Shown here in pieces: positions 52,523 to 60,826 of a stretch of 64,000 nucleotides of DNA. Both the position numbers and the translations under genes were made by a program. The DNA is from Shinella granuli (GTDB taxonomy: Bacteria > Pseudomonadota > Alphaproteobacteria > Rhizobiales > Rhizobiaceae). The stretch is from assembly GCF_004341885.1 (NCBI RefSeq), contig NZ_SLVX01000002.1, positions 310,001 through 374,000 of the forward strand. Reading direction: 5' to 3'. The notes under the pieces were generated by a model. It searched no databases. It was not told the DNA's origin and worked only from the letters and a program-made list of their open reading frames with translations. The first letter of the stretch is position 1; the number at the start of each line of letters is the position of its first letter.

Positions 52523-53080
52523 ATGATGATTTTCGGCCTGTTCGGCAAAAAAAACGGCAACCGACGCATCGTCGAAAAGCAGTACGCGACGCTGACGAAG
52601 GCGGCACGGCATCCCTATCTCTATGAAGTGCTTGATGTTCCCGACACGGTAATGGGCCGTTTCGAGATGCTCTCGGCAATGCTGATCCTTTACTTCCGCC
52701 GCACCCGCGCAAGCGGCACGTCCGGCCAGGAGATCGCCCAGGAGATCGTCGACGCCTTCTTCGAGGATGTCGATCATTCGATTCGCGAGCTCGGCGTCGG
52801 CGATGTCGGCGTGCCCAAGCGCATGAAGAAGTTCGCCGGCATGTTCTACGGCCGGCTGGAATCCTACGCCGCGGCGCTCGATTCCGGCGACCATGAAGCG
52901 CTTGCCGCCGCGCTCCGGCGCAACATCCATCCGGATGCGGGCGAGGGCGCGCCGTCCATGACGGGGCTGGCCCTCTATCTCTTCGCGGCTGAAAAGGCGA
53001 TGATGGCCGTCAGCGAAGACGAGATCAGGATCGGTGCGCTGGGCGTGGTGGAGCCGGACCGGCAAGGACACGCTGCCTGA
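52523..53080 (+). CDS. ubiquinol-cytochrome c chaperone family protein
   Basis: A 185-residue cytosolic protein of the CBP3/UQCC1 family, which helps assemble cytochrome b of the bc1 complex. Typical segments are 'RFEMLSAMLILYFRRTRAS', 'QEIVDAFFEDVDHSIRELGVGDVGVPKRMKK' and 'FAGMFYGRLESYAAAL'. Two adjacent ATGs (52523, 52526) open the frame. It is followed 21 bases later by the YceD gene, forming a unit that leads to plsX-fabH, a common alphaproteobacterial order. Confidence 0.9.
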   Translation: MMIFGLFGKKNGNRRIVEKQYATLTKAARHPYLYEVLDVPDTVMGRFEMLSAMLILYFRRTRASGTSGQEIAQEIVDAFFEDVDHSIRELGVGDVGVPKRMKKFAGMFYGRLESYAAALDSGDHEALAAALRRNIHPDAGEGAPSMTGLALYLFAAEKAMMAVSEDEIRIGALGVVEPDRQGHAA

Positions 53081-53101
53081 GGGCGGCCCAAAGGGAAAAG
53101 A

Positions 53102-53656
53102 ATGAAGACAGACGACGAAACGCCGTTCTCCTACCCGGTCAAGGTGGGGCACATTTCCGCCAATCCGGTCGAGGTGACGATCAGCGCCGATGCCGAGGAG
53201 CGCGCGGGCCTTGCGAAACTCTGGTCCGTGCTGGAGGTGAGGGCGCTTTCCGCCACCTTCCAGCTCCAGCGCTGGAAGCGCGACGGCGTGCGCCTCAAGG
53301 GCCGCGTCACGGCGGATATCGTGCAGGCCTGCGTCGTCACGCTCGATCCCGTCGCGGCGCATATCGACGAGCCGGTCGAGGTGGTCTTCGTGCCGGAAGG
53401 GTCCAAGCTGGCGCGGCTTCCGGCTGCCAGCGAGACCGGCGAGATGCTGCTCGATCCCGACGGGCCGGATGCGCCGGAGATCTTCACGGGCGATACGGTC
53501 GATGCCGGCGTGGTCGCGGCCGAACATGTCGCGCTCGCCATCGATCCGTATCCGCGCAAGTCCGGCGTGGACTTTTCCGGCCATATCGAGAGCACCGGCA
53601 AGGATGACAAAAAACCGTCGCCTTTTGCCGTTCTGAAGGACTGGAAAAAAGACTGA
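53102..53656 (+). CDS. YceD/DUF177 family protein
   Basis: A 184-residue protein of the YceD (large ribosomal RNA subunit accumulation) family. The conserved pattern 'RLKGRVTADIVQACVVTLDPVAAHIDEPVEVVF' contains the single family Cys, and 'VAAEHVALAIDPYPRKSG' lies near the C-terminus. In other bacteria the family is needed for 23S rRNA accumulation and is often encoded with rpmF and plsX; here rpmF is absent. AAAGGGAAAAG precedes the ATG. plsX follows 117 bases later. Confidence 0.88.
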   Translation: MKTDDETPFSYPVKVGHISANPVEVTISADAEERAGLAKLWSVLEVRALSATFQLQRWKRDGVRLKGRVTADIVQACVVTLDPVAAHIDEPVEVVFVPEGSKLARLPAASETGEMLLDPDGPDAPEIFTGDTVDAGVVAAEHVALAIDPYPRKSGVDFSGHIESTGKDDKKPSPFAVLKDWKKD

Positions 53657-53773
53657 ACGGCTCCTGAAACGCCCGATAATTCAGTTGTGCCCCCGGCGAA
53701 AAGCGGTATTTTGACCGAATTCCGCCGCGGCAGCCCTCTGCCCCTGGAAAACAAGAATTAAGGCAAGACACGC

Positions 53774-54832
53774 GTGGTCAGAATTTCCGTCGACGTCATG
53801 GGTGGCGATTTCGGCCCCAAGGTCGCTATCCCGGGCGCAGCCAAGGCTCTCGAGCGCCATCCCGACATCCGTTTCGTGCTTTTTGGCAATGCCGCCGAAT
53901 GCGAGCCGCTCCTGGCGCAGCATCCGAAACTGAAGGCCGCCAGCACCTTCCACCATTGCGACGTCGCCGTCGCCATGGACGAGAAGCCGAGCCAGGCCTT
54001 GCGCCGCGGCCGCGGCAAGTCCTCCATGTGGCAGGCGATCGACGCCGTCGCCAAGAACGAGGCCGACGTCGCCGTCTCCGCCGGCAATACCGGCGCGCTG
54101 ATGGCCATGTCGAAGTTCTGCCTGCGCATGATGGCCAATATCGAACGCCCGGCGATCGCCGGCATCTGGCCGACCCTCAAGGGCGAGAGCATCGTGCTCG
54201 ATATCGGCGCGACGATCGGCGCGGATGCGAACCAGCTCTTCGACTTCGCGCTGATGGGCGGCGCCATGGCCCGCGCGCTGTTCGGGATCGACAAGCCGAC
54301 GCTGGGCCTGCTCAATGTCGGCGTGGAGGAGATCAAGGGCCAGGAGGAGGTGAAGGCCGCCGGCCAGCTCATCCGCGAGGCCAATTTCGACACGATTGAC
54401 TATTACGGCTTCGTCGAAGGCGACGATATCGGTCGCGGTACGGTGGATGTGGTGGTCACGGAAGGTTTTGCCGGCAACATTGCGCTGAAGGCGGCGGAAG
54501 GCACGGCGCGGCAGATCGCCGAATACTTGCGCGCGGCGATGTCGCGCACCTGGATGGCCAAGCTCGGCTATATCCTCGCCAAGAGCGCCTTCGACCGGGT
54601 GCGCGAGAAGATGGATCCGCGCAAGGTGAACGGCGGCGTGTTCCTCGGCCTCAACGGCATCGTCATCAAGAGCCATGGCGGCACGGACGCCGAGGGCTTC
54701 GCCGCGGCTGTCGATGTCGGCTACGACATGGCCCGCAACGGCCTCAAGGACAAGATCGAAAGAGATTTGCAGAAGTACCATGCCGGCCGCCCCGTCGAAG
54801 GGGCCGCCCAGGGCATGAGCGACGAGGTATAG
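53774..54832 (+). CDS. plsX: phosphate acyltransferase PlsX
   Basis: Makes acyl-phosphate from acyl-ACP for the first acylation of glycerol-3-phosphate. It has 352 residues. It begins with GTG ([13 protein letters not shown], the family N-terminus). '[17 protein letters not shown]' and '[20 protein letters not shown]' are diagnostic. It ends one base before the fabH start codon, so the two are co-expressed. The route PlsX then PlsY links to pgsA in this window. Confidence 0.97.
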   Translation: MVRISVDVMGGDFGPKVAIPGAAKALERHPDIRFVLFGNAAECEPLLAQHPKLKAASTFHHCDVAVAMDEKPSQALRRGRGKSSMWQAIDAVAKNEADVAVSAGNTGALMAMSKFCLRMMANIERPAIAGIWPTLKGESIVLDIGATIGADANQLFDFALMGGAMARALFGIDKPTLGLLNVGVEEIKGQEEVKAAGQLIREANFDTIDYYGFVEGDDIGRGTVDVVVTEGFAGNIALKAAEGTARQIAEYLRAAMSRTWMAKLGYILAKSAFDRVREKMDPRKVNGGVFLGLNGIVIKSHGGTDAEGFAAAVDVGYDMARNGLKDKIERDLQKYHAGRPVEGAAQGMSDEV

Positions 54833-54833
54833 A

Positions 54834-55805
54834 ATGATTCGTTCAGTGGTCCGCGGTTTCGGGACGGCGCTTCCGAAACGGGTGCTCACCAATGCCGAGC
54901 TGGAAAGCATGGTCGACACGTCCGACGACTGGATCGTGCAGCGCACCGGCATCCGCCAGCGCTACATCGCCGGCGAGGGCGAGACGACCGCATCGCTCGG
55001 CGAGGGCGCCGCGCGCGCCGCTCTCGACAAGGCGGGCCTGACGGCCGCCGATATCGACGTCATCATCGTCGCCACCTCGACGCCGGACAACACGTTTCCG
55101 GCGACCGCCGTCAACATCCAGAACCGCCTCGGCATGCATCACGGCTTCGCCTTCGACGTGCAGGCCGTCTGTTCCGGCTTCGTCTATGCGGTGACGACCG
55201 CCGACGCCTATATCCGCGGCGGCCTTGCGAAACGCGTGCTCGTCATCGGCGCGGAAACCTTCTCGCGCATCCTCGACTGGACCGACCGCACGACCTGCGT
55301 GCTCTTCGGCGACGGCGCCGGCGCCATCGTGCTGGAGGCCGCCGAAGGGGCGGGCACCAACCAGGATCGCGGCGTCCTGACGGCGCAACTGCGCTCCGAC
55401 GGCGCGCACCGCGAAAAGCTTTATGTCGATGGCGGCCCGTCCACCACGGGCACGGTCGGCCATCTGCGCATGGAGGGCCGCGAGGTCTTCAAGCACGCGG
55501 TCGGCATGATCACCGACGTGATCGTCTCGGCCTTCGATGCCACCGGCTTCACCGCCGAGGACGTCGACTGGCTGGTGCCGCACCAGGCGAACAAGCGCAT
55601 CATCGACGGCTCGGCCAAGAAGCTCGGCATCCCCTTGGAAAAGGTCGTCGTCACCGTCGACCTGCACGGCAACACCTCCGCCGCCTCGATCCCGCTGGCG
55701 CTGGCCGCCGCTGCGAGCGACGGGCGAATCAAGGACGGCGACCTCGTGCTGCTGGAGGCCATGGGCGGCGGTTTCACCTGGGGTGCGGTGCTGCTGCGCT
55801 GGTAG
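54834..55805 (+). CDS. fabH: 3-oxoacyl-ACP synthase III
   Basis: Initiates fatty acid synthesis by condensing acetyl-CoA with malonyl-ACP. It has 323 residues with the catalytic triad Cys113 ('[12 protein letters not shown]'), His250 ('VPHQANKRI') and Asn280 ('[10 protein letters not shown]'). It begins one base after plsX. About 220 bases of non-coding DNA separate it from ihfA, though the order plsX-fabH-ihfA-merR is conserved in rhizobia. Confidence 0.98.
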   Translation: MIRSVVRGFGTALPKRVLTNAELESMVDTSDDWIVQRTGIRQRYIAGEGETTASLGEGAARAALDKAGLTAADIDVIIVATSTPDNTFPATAVNIQNRLGMHHGFAFDVQAVCSGFVYAVTTADAYIRGGLAKRVLVIGAETFSRILDWTDRTTCVLFGDGAGAIVLEAAEGAGTNQDRGVLTAQLRSDGAHREKLYVDGGPSTTGTVGHLRMEGREVFKHAVGMITDVIVSAFDATGFTAEDVDWLVPHQANKRIIDGSAKKLGIPLEKVVVTVDLHGNTSAASIPLALAAAASDGRIKDGDLVLLEAMGGGFTWGAVLLRW

Positions 55806-56028
55806 GCGCTTCCAGCCGCCTTGCCGCGCGCAAGGCGGTTTCCCGACAAAAGGAACACGGGCAACGGGCGGGCTCCGGCCCTGCCTTTTCCATGCCGGAA
55901 CACCTGCCGGCGGCGGGTGAAACGGCCTCTCCCGCATCAGGGCGCAGCGCCGCTTGACCCGCGGGGGCAAGGACAATACTCTTCCGCCACTTAACCATAG
56001 GCTTTCAATGGGATATCGGTGAGGAACG

Positions 56029-56367
56029 ATGAGCGGCAAGACGGTGACACGCGCAGATTTGGCCGAATCGGTTTTCCGGAAGGTCGGCCTTTCGAGGACC
56101 GAATCCGCAGAGCTTGTCGAAACCGTGATCGACGAGATCTGCAATGCCATCGTGCGGGGTGAGAGCGTGAAACTCTCCTCCTTCGCCACCTTCCAGGTGC
56201 GCGACAAGAACGAGCGCATCGGTCGCAACCCGAAAACCGGCGAGGAAGTACCGATCTCGCCGCGCCGGGTGATGACCTTCAAGGCGTCCAACGTGCTCAA
56301 GCAGCGGGTGCTGAAGGCGCATCTCGCGCGTAAGGCGAAACAGAAGCCGGCGTCACCCGCTTCCTGA
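56029..56367 (+). CDS. ihfA: integration host factor subunit alpha
   Basis: DNA-bending protein that pairs with IHF beta to shape promoters, replication origins and recombination sites. It has 112 residues. '[29 protein letters not shown]' and the DNA-contact arm '[23 protein letters not shown]' identify the alpha subunit. The C-terminus is longer and more basic than in E. coli. GTGAGGAACG precedes the ATG. A TTGACC lies about 75 bases upstream, so it may have its own promoter. Confidence 0.96.
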   Translation: MSGKTVTRADLAESVFRKVGLSRTESAELVETVIDEICNAIVRGESVKLSSFATFQVRDKNERIGRNPKTGEEVPISPRRVMTFKASNVLKQRVLKAHLARKAKQKPASPAS

Positions 56368-56494
56368 GCGTTTTTCTGCCGATTGCCGGCGGATCGGCAA
56401 TTTGAAACTTGAATATCGTCCGGCAACCCGCTGAAATGAATACGATTCGGCAACGTCTCCGTTTGCCGTGCCACGCGCTTTCATCGAGGGTAGA

Positions 56495-57025
56495 ATGGAC
56501 AAGAGTCCGGACGCGTTCCGCACCATCAGCGAGGTTGCCGACGATCTCGACCTGCCGCAGCATGTGCTGCGCTTCTGGGAGACGCGTTTCACGCAGATCA
56601 AGCCGATGAAGCGCGGCGGCGGGCGCCGCTACTATCGGCCCGAGGACGTGGACCTCCTGAAGGGCATCCGTCATCTCCTCTACGACCACGGCTATACGAT
56701 CAAGGGCGTGCAGAAGCTCCTGAAGGTCAACGGCAACCGCTTCGTCGCCGCCATTGCCAGCGGGGACCTCGCCACCGTCGAGGCGCTGGCTGCGGCGAGC
56801 CACGAGGAGCCGCCCCCGCCCAAGGCCGGCAGCGACGAGGACCAGATCGTCGGCCGCGCCAAGGCGCCGGCCAGCCGCCGCTTCTTCTCCTTCGTCGGCG
56901 GCGGTGACGAAACGCCGGAAATCTCGATCGGCAAGACCAGCGTCGGCAAGGAAGACCGCGCGCTCCTGCAGGAGGCGCTCTACGACCTCCTGGAATGCAA
57001 GCGCCTGCTCGACCAGGTGCGCTGA
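56495..57025 (+). CDS. MerR family transcriptional regulator
   Basis: A 176-residue regulator with an N-terminal MerR helix-turn-helix and wing ('[30 protein letters not shown]', '[35 protein letters not shown]'), a Glu/Pro-rich linker and a short C-terminal helix that lacks an obvious effector domain. It is the conserved companion of ihfA in alphaproteobacteria. GAGGGTAGA precedes the ATG at 56495. Target genes are unknown. Confidence 0.92.
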   Translation: MDKSPDAFRTISEVADDLDLPQHVLRFWETRFTQIKPMKRGGGRRYYRPEDVDLLKGIRHLLYDHGYTIKGVQKLLKVNGNRFVAAIASGDLATVEALAAASHEEPPPPKAGSDEDQIVGRAKAPASRRFFSFVGGGDETPEISIGKTSVGKEDRALLQEALYDLLECKRLLDQVR

Positions 57026-57170
57026 GCTTTTCCCGGTCGCCCCCGGGTACGTCCTGGTCGTCGGCCGCCAGGCCGGTTCACCCGGCCCAAGCGATCCACC
57101 CATCCGCCGGCGCCGTCATGCCGCAGGTTCGGTCCGCTCCATCTGCATCCGTGCAGCGAAGGGGGCCGCG

Positions 57171-57383
57171 TCAATCCCGCTGCTGCATCGGCTCCCAGCC
57201 GCGCACGAAGCCGCGCCCCATCGCCGAGCGGGTCAGTTCGAGCTGGCGCCGCAGATGCGCGCAATCGGCCAGCAGCGTCGCGATCGTTGCGCGCGCATCG
57301 CCGTCATGCCAGGCAAGGGCGGCGCATACGGCGTCGTCCTCCTTCGGTTCAGTCTGTGCTTCGTACTCGGGAAGCGGTCGCAC
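57171..57383 (-). CDS. small protein of unknown function, probably SOS-controlled
   Basis: Not recognised. A 70-residue soluble protein with an acidic start (MRPLPEYEAQTEPKEDD), a central 'VCAALAWHDGDARATI', and a basic helical half ('LLADCAHLRRQLELTRSAMGRGF'). The GTG at 57383 is chosen because AGGAG lies nine bases before it; a GTG at 57407, giving 78 residues, has no such site. A good promoter with a LexA-type box lies about 75-105 bases upstream. It has no membrane segment, unlike the known small SOS division inhibitors. It is antisense to and downstream of merR. Confidence 0.65.
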   Translation of the reverse strand: MRPLPEYEAQTEPKEDDAVCAALAWHDGDARATIATLLADCAHLRRQLELTRSAMGRGFVRGWEPMQQRD

Positions 57384-57454
57384 GTCGGCATTCTCCTGTG
57401 GTGACACAGAAAATCGGGGATTTCCGGGATCGAGATAAGCAGGCCTTCGCCTTT

Positions 57455-57488
57455 GTTCTTATTATGTTCCGTTGCGCTGCAGAGTCAA
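57455..57488 (-). promoter_or_regulatory. promoter with LexA-type SOS box
   Basis: On the minus strand TTGACT (complement of 57483-57488) and CATAAT (complement of 57461-57466) are spaced by 16 bases, a near-consensus promoter. The sequence GAACATAATAAGAAC (57455-57469) overlaps the -10 box and fits GAAC-N7-GAAC, the alphaproteobacterial LexA site. The predicted transcript starts near 57454 and reads into the small gene. Confidence 0.7.
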
Positions 57489-57511
57489 GCGCTCGAAACG
57501 GACCGACAGAA

Positions 57512-57600
57512 GGAAAAGGCCCCGCACGGTGGCGGGGCAAACAAGCGTCACGCTTGGCTCTCAGTGACGCGGGGGAGTGCTCGCAAATGACAAGCGAGCA
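57512..57600 (-). ncRNA. candidate structured small RNA with terminator
   Basis: Read on the minus strand, three hairpins follow one another: TGCTCGC / GCGAGCA (57594-57600 with 57578-57584), GCGTCAC / GTGACGC (57564-57570 with 57545-57551), and a GC-rich stem (57532-57538 with 57518-57525) followed by TTTTCC, typical of a rho-independent terminator. No credible reading frame covers it. The 5' end and promoter are not clear. Confidence 0.45.
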
Positions 57601-57867
57601 GGGACATCCTACGACTTTCGTCTAATGCCCGGGAAGGTCTGATTCGGCGTTTCCGGTACGGTTGTGAAAAAAATTGCACTTTTCGGTGCCCAGACCGGCG
57701 GCGCATCCATTCATGAGGAGAGGGCGCGGTCGCGCGGAGGGTTCGTGTCCATACAAGCTCCGCCCGGGGCAGGCCGGAAATCCGCAAGGTTTTCCGTGAA
57801 ATGTCCCGCCGTGGCGTTTGCGTGGCGGACAATTCTCCACTTTCGTCCCTGCCACCTATTTTTGGGC

Positions 57868-57893
57868 TTGCATCCAAATGCCCGAGACTATAG
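57868..57893 (+). promoter_or_regulatory. candidate promoter of tRNA-Pro
   Basis: CTATAG (57888-57893), close to the rhizobial -10 CTATAT, lies about 15 bases before the tRNA. A TTGCAT at 57868-57873 is a possible -35, but the spacing is short. Confidence 0.4.
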
Positions 57894-57907
57894 GGGTTTG
57901 CGCGGTC

Positions 57908-57984
<77 letters not shown>

Positions 57985-58098
57985 TTTTCCTTTTATTTTC
58001 CACACTCTGCGTGGTTCCTCCGGGAACCTTGTGCGTTTTCCTGCGTTCTCGACGGCCGGCCTCGTTCGCCGGTGATATCGGCAGTTGAGGAGACGGAA

Positions 58099-58350
58099 AT
58101 GGAAGATGCAGGCGTGGGCTGGATTGCGGCCATCATTATCGGCGGTGTTGCGGGCTGGCTCGCCGAGATGTTCATGAAGAGCAATATGGGCGTGCTGATG
58201 AACATCGTGCTCGGCATTGTCGGCGCGGCGGTGGCGAACCTTCTGCTCGGCCTGATCGGCGTCTCGCTCGGCGGCTGGATCGGCTATCTGATCGCGGGCT
58301 TCATCGGCGCCTGCGTTCTCATCGCGCTGGCGCGGGCGATCAGGCGCTAA
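58099..58350 (+). CDS. GlsB/YeaQ/YmgE family small membrane protein
   Basis: An 83-residue inner-membrane protein with three hydrophobic, Gly-rich segments ('GWIAAIIIGGVAGWLAEMFM', 'NIVLGIVGAAVANLLLGLIG', 'WIGYLIAGFIGACVLIALARA'), the pattern of transglycosylase-associated or general-stress proteins. The precise role is unknown. GAGGAGACGGAA precedes the ATG at 58099. It is transcribed alone and followed by a terminator that separates it from the convergent polysaccharide cluster. Confidence 0.9.
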   Translation: MEDAGVGWIAAIIIGGVAGWLAEMFMKSNMGVLMNIVLGIVGAAVANLLLGLIGVSLGGWIGYLIAGFIGACVLIALARAIRR

Positions 58351-58388
58351 CACGCCGCGCTGAAGACAAATCGTTTCATCGATCGAGG

Positions 58389-58418
58389 ACCGTCGTTCCG
58401 AAAGAACGGCGGTTCTTT
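58389..58418 (+). terminator. rho-independent terminator after the GlsB-type gene
   Basis: ACCGTCGTTC (58389-58398) pairs with GAACGGCGGT (58404-58413, one G-U), loop CGAAA, then TTCTTTCG. It lies five bases before the stop of the convergent glycosyltransferase gene. Confidence 0.75.
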
Positions 58419-58422
58419 CGTT

Positions 58423-59583
58423 TCAGGCGATCAGCCCGCGATAGATCGCTTCCGTTTCGCTGACCATGCGGTCGAGGCGGTATTCGGGGCTGCGGGCGCG
58501 GGTGAGGGCGGCGGCGGTGTGGCGGGCGAGGTGGCCGGGATCGCTGAGGCGCAGCATGGCGTCGGCCAGGGGCCTCGGGTCGTCGGCGTTCTTCAGGAGA
58601 ATGCCGTTCTCGCCGTCCTTCAGCACCGTGGAGACGCCGCCGACATCGGTGAGGATCAGGGGCCTGCCGGCCGCGGCGCCTTCCAGCATGACATAGGACA
58701 TGGCCTCGTAGCGGCTCGGCATCGTGAGCACGTCGATGGCCGCCATCGCCTCGACGCCGGTAAAGCCCGTGGTGAGGTGGATGCGCGCCTTCTGGCCGCT
58801 CGCCTCGACCTGCCGCCGCACGTCCGCTTCCATGTCGCCGCTGCCGATCATCAGGAGATGGGCGTGCGGCACGCGTTCGGCGACCTGCGCGAAGGCCGCC
58901 ACCAGGCGCTCGGGCGCCTTCTGGTGGCAGAGCCGGCCGACGAAGCCGAAGAGCAGGGCCTCCATGGGAATGCCGAGGGCCTGCCGCACGGCGGTGCGGG
59001 AATTGGCGGGCGGCGTTTCGACGCCGTTGACGACGATCGAAAGCTTTTTGCGCGGCATGCCGAGTGCGCGGGCATGGGCATATTCATCGGCGGAGACGCA
59101 GATGATGCGATCGGTAAGGGTGCGGGCGAGCAGCTTTTCGATCGAGCCGTAGACCCTGCGGCCGAGCGTGCCGAGGCCGGGATCCATGGTGTAGAAGGCG
59201 TGCGGCGTGTAGACCCGCGGGATGTGGCGGCCGGGCAGGCGCAGGCGCGTCAGCGCGCCGGCCTTCGAGCTGTGGGCATGGACGACGTCGAAGGGGCCGG
59301 CGCTGTGCATGACGGCGCGGATCGCGCGCCAGGCGCCGATGTCGGACGGGCCGGGCGCGCGCGTCATGGCGACGGCGTGCAGGCCGGCAAGGCCGAGCGC
59401 CTGCAGCTCCTCGACGAAGCGCGCTTCCGCCCGCAGCGGCGAATAGATGGCGTGCACGGCATGCCCGCGGGCCGTGAGGCCGCGGCACAGGTCGATGAAA
59501 TGCCGGCCGGAGCCGCCGCCGCCGGTCTCCAGCACCTCCAGGAGGCGCATCTGGCGCAAGGCCCTGTCCTGTTTTCTGCTCAT
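58423..59583 (-). CDS. glycosyltransferase family 4
   Basis: A 386-residue GT-B fold enzyme that adds a sugar to a lipid-linked oligosaccharide. The N-terminal part has 'LETGGGGSGRHFIDLCRGLTARGHAV' (acceptor side). The C-terminal Rossmann domain carries the donor motif 'PSRYEAMSYVMLEGAAAGRPLILTDVGG' (E-x7-E type) and 'FGFVGRLCHQKAPERLV'. The start ATG is seven bases after the upstream ligase gene. It is last in the minus-strand polysaccharide operon. Sugar specificity cannot be told. Confidence 0.93.
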   Translation of the reverse strand: MSRKQDRALRQMRLLEVLETGGGGSGRHFIDLCRGLTARGHAVHAIYSPLRAEARFVEELQALGLAGLHAVAMTRAPGPSDIGAWRAIRAVMHSAGPFDVVHAHSSKAGALTRLRLPGRHIPRVYTPHAFYTMDPGLGTLGRRVYGSIEKLLARTLTDRIICVSADEYAHARALGMPRKKLSIVVNGVETPPANSRTAVRQALGIPMEALLFGFVGRLCHQKAPERLVAAFAQVAERVPHAHLLMIGSGDMEADVRRQVEASGQKARIHLTTGFTGVEAMAAIDVLTMPSRYEAMSYVMLEGAAAGRPLILTDVGGVSTVLKDGENGILLKNADDPRPLADAMLRLSDPGHLARHTAAALTRARSPEYRLDRMVSETEAIYRGLIA

Positions 59584-59590
59584 GGTGCGG

Positions 59591-60826
59591 TCAGTCCGGG
59601 GCGATCTGCCTGTTGTGCCGCTTCTCGAGGGCAAGGCATCCCCACACGATCCCGAGCAGCAGGTAGAAATGCCGCCAGTGATCCGTGTCGATGACGAAGC
59701 CGATCGCGGTGTGGCCGGCGATGGTGATGTAGGAGATCATCAGGAAGGGTTGCCAGGGCCGGTTGCGCAAGAGCGCCTTGAAGCCGGCGGAGAACGTCCA
59801 GAGGATCAGGGCGAGGTAGGAGACGAAGCCGAGCCAGCCGTAGGTGGTCAGCGATTTCAGCCAGATATTGTGCTCGTCCTCGGGGAACATCTTGCTGAAT
59901 TCCATCGGGCCGATGCCGAGCGGCTTTTCCATGGCCATGAGGAAGCCGATGCGGTGGCGCTCGAAACGGCCGAGATGGCCGCCGTCATACTCCTGCACGA
60001 GCTGGGTGCGGCTGGAAAAGAGGTTCGCCACCTTGTCGAATTGCAGCGCGACGACGAGCGCCACGACCATCAGGCCGACGGCCGAGAGGCTGAGGATGAG
60101 GATCTTCAGCCGGAACGCCCCCGTGCGCTCCTTCAGCAGCATGACGAAGACGAGCGCCGCCACGCAGACGAGATAGAGCCCCCAGGCGGCGCGCGAGAAG
60201 GAGAGGAAGATGCCGAGCGCCAGGATCAGCACGCCGATGACCTTCAGCGGCGCGCCGAGGATGCGGCCGGCGAGCAGGCCGTACATCAGGTAGAGCGAAG
60301 GGCCGACGAGGAAGGGACCGAAGACGTTCGGATCCTGGAAGGCGCCTTTGGCGCGGTCGTAGAGCGTGAAGGCCTCCGCGCCGGGAAAGGCGTGGAAATA
60401 GCCGAGGATGCCGAGCGAGGCGGTGATGAGCGCGCCGGCGACCCAGGCGCGGAAGATCAGCTCCAGCCGCGCCGGCTTCGCCTCGATGATGGCGGCGAAG
60501 AACACGCTGGAGAGTGCCAGGAACAGTGAGACGGCGATATACATCGGCCCGACCGACAGGTCGTCGAGTACCGTCAGCGAGAGCATGCCGCCGATGTTGA
60601 ACAGGATGAGCAGCGCGAGCAGCGGCGCGATGCCCCGCGAGATGCGCAGGCCAACGATGGCCCACAGGCCGATGAGCCCGGCCATGAAGAGCTCATAGGG
60701 CGCCGGCTCGCTGATGACGAAGCCGGAGAGGAAGACCCCGACGGCCACCAGCAGCGAGCCGATGACGCCGAGGGCCGCCAGTTGCGGCCGGAACGGCGGG
60801 GCGTAGGGGAGGGCCGCGTCGCTCAA
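59591..60826 (-). CDS. O-antigen ligase/polymerase family protein
   Basis: A 411-residue inner-membrane protein with about eleven hydrophobic segments and a large periplasmic loop near residues 245-330 ('NLFSSRTQLVQEYDGGHLGRFERHRIGFLMAMEKPLGIGPMEFSKM'), the Wzy/WaaL (Wzy_C) pattern. It should polymerise or ligate the polysaccharide repeat unit. It starts with a TTG at 60826 that overlaps the stop of the upstream sugar transferase (TTGA), so expression is probably coupled. Which role it has, polymerase or ligase, cannot be decided from sequence alone. Confidence 0.88.
   Translation of the reverse strand: MSDAALPYAPPFRPQLAALGVIGSLLVAVGVFLSGFVISEPAPYELFMAGLIGLWAIVGLRISRGIAPLLALLILFNIGGMLSLTVLDDLSVGPMYIAVSLFLALSSVFFAAIIEAKPARLELIFRAWVAGALITASLGILGYFHAFPGAEAFTLYDRAKGAFQDPNVFGPFLVGPSLYLMYGLLAGRILGAPLKVIGVLILALGIFLSFSRAAWGLYLVCVAALVFVMLLKERTGAFRLKILILSLSAVGLMVVALVVALQFDKVANLFSSRTQLVQEYDGGHLGRFERHRIGFLMAMEKPLGIGPMEFSKMFPEDEHNIWLKSLTTYGWLGFVSYLALILWTFSAGFKALLRNRPWQPFLMISYITIAGHTAIGFVIDTDHWRHFYLLLGIVWGCLALEKRHNRQIAPD

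Noticed and set aside
57548-57877. 109-residue minus-strand frame
   Set aside because: Covers the three-hairpin RNA candidate, Arg/Ser-rich, no ribosome-binding site.
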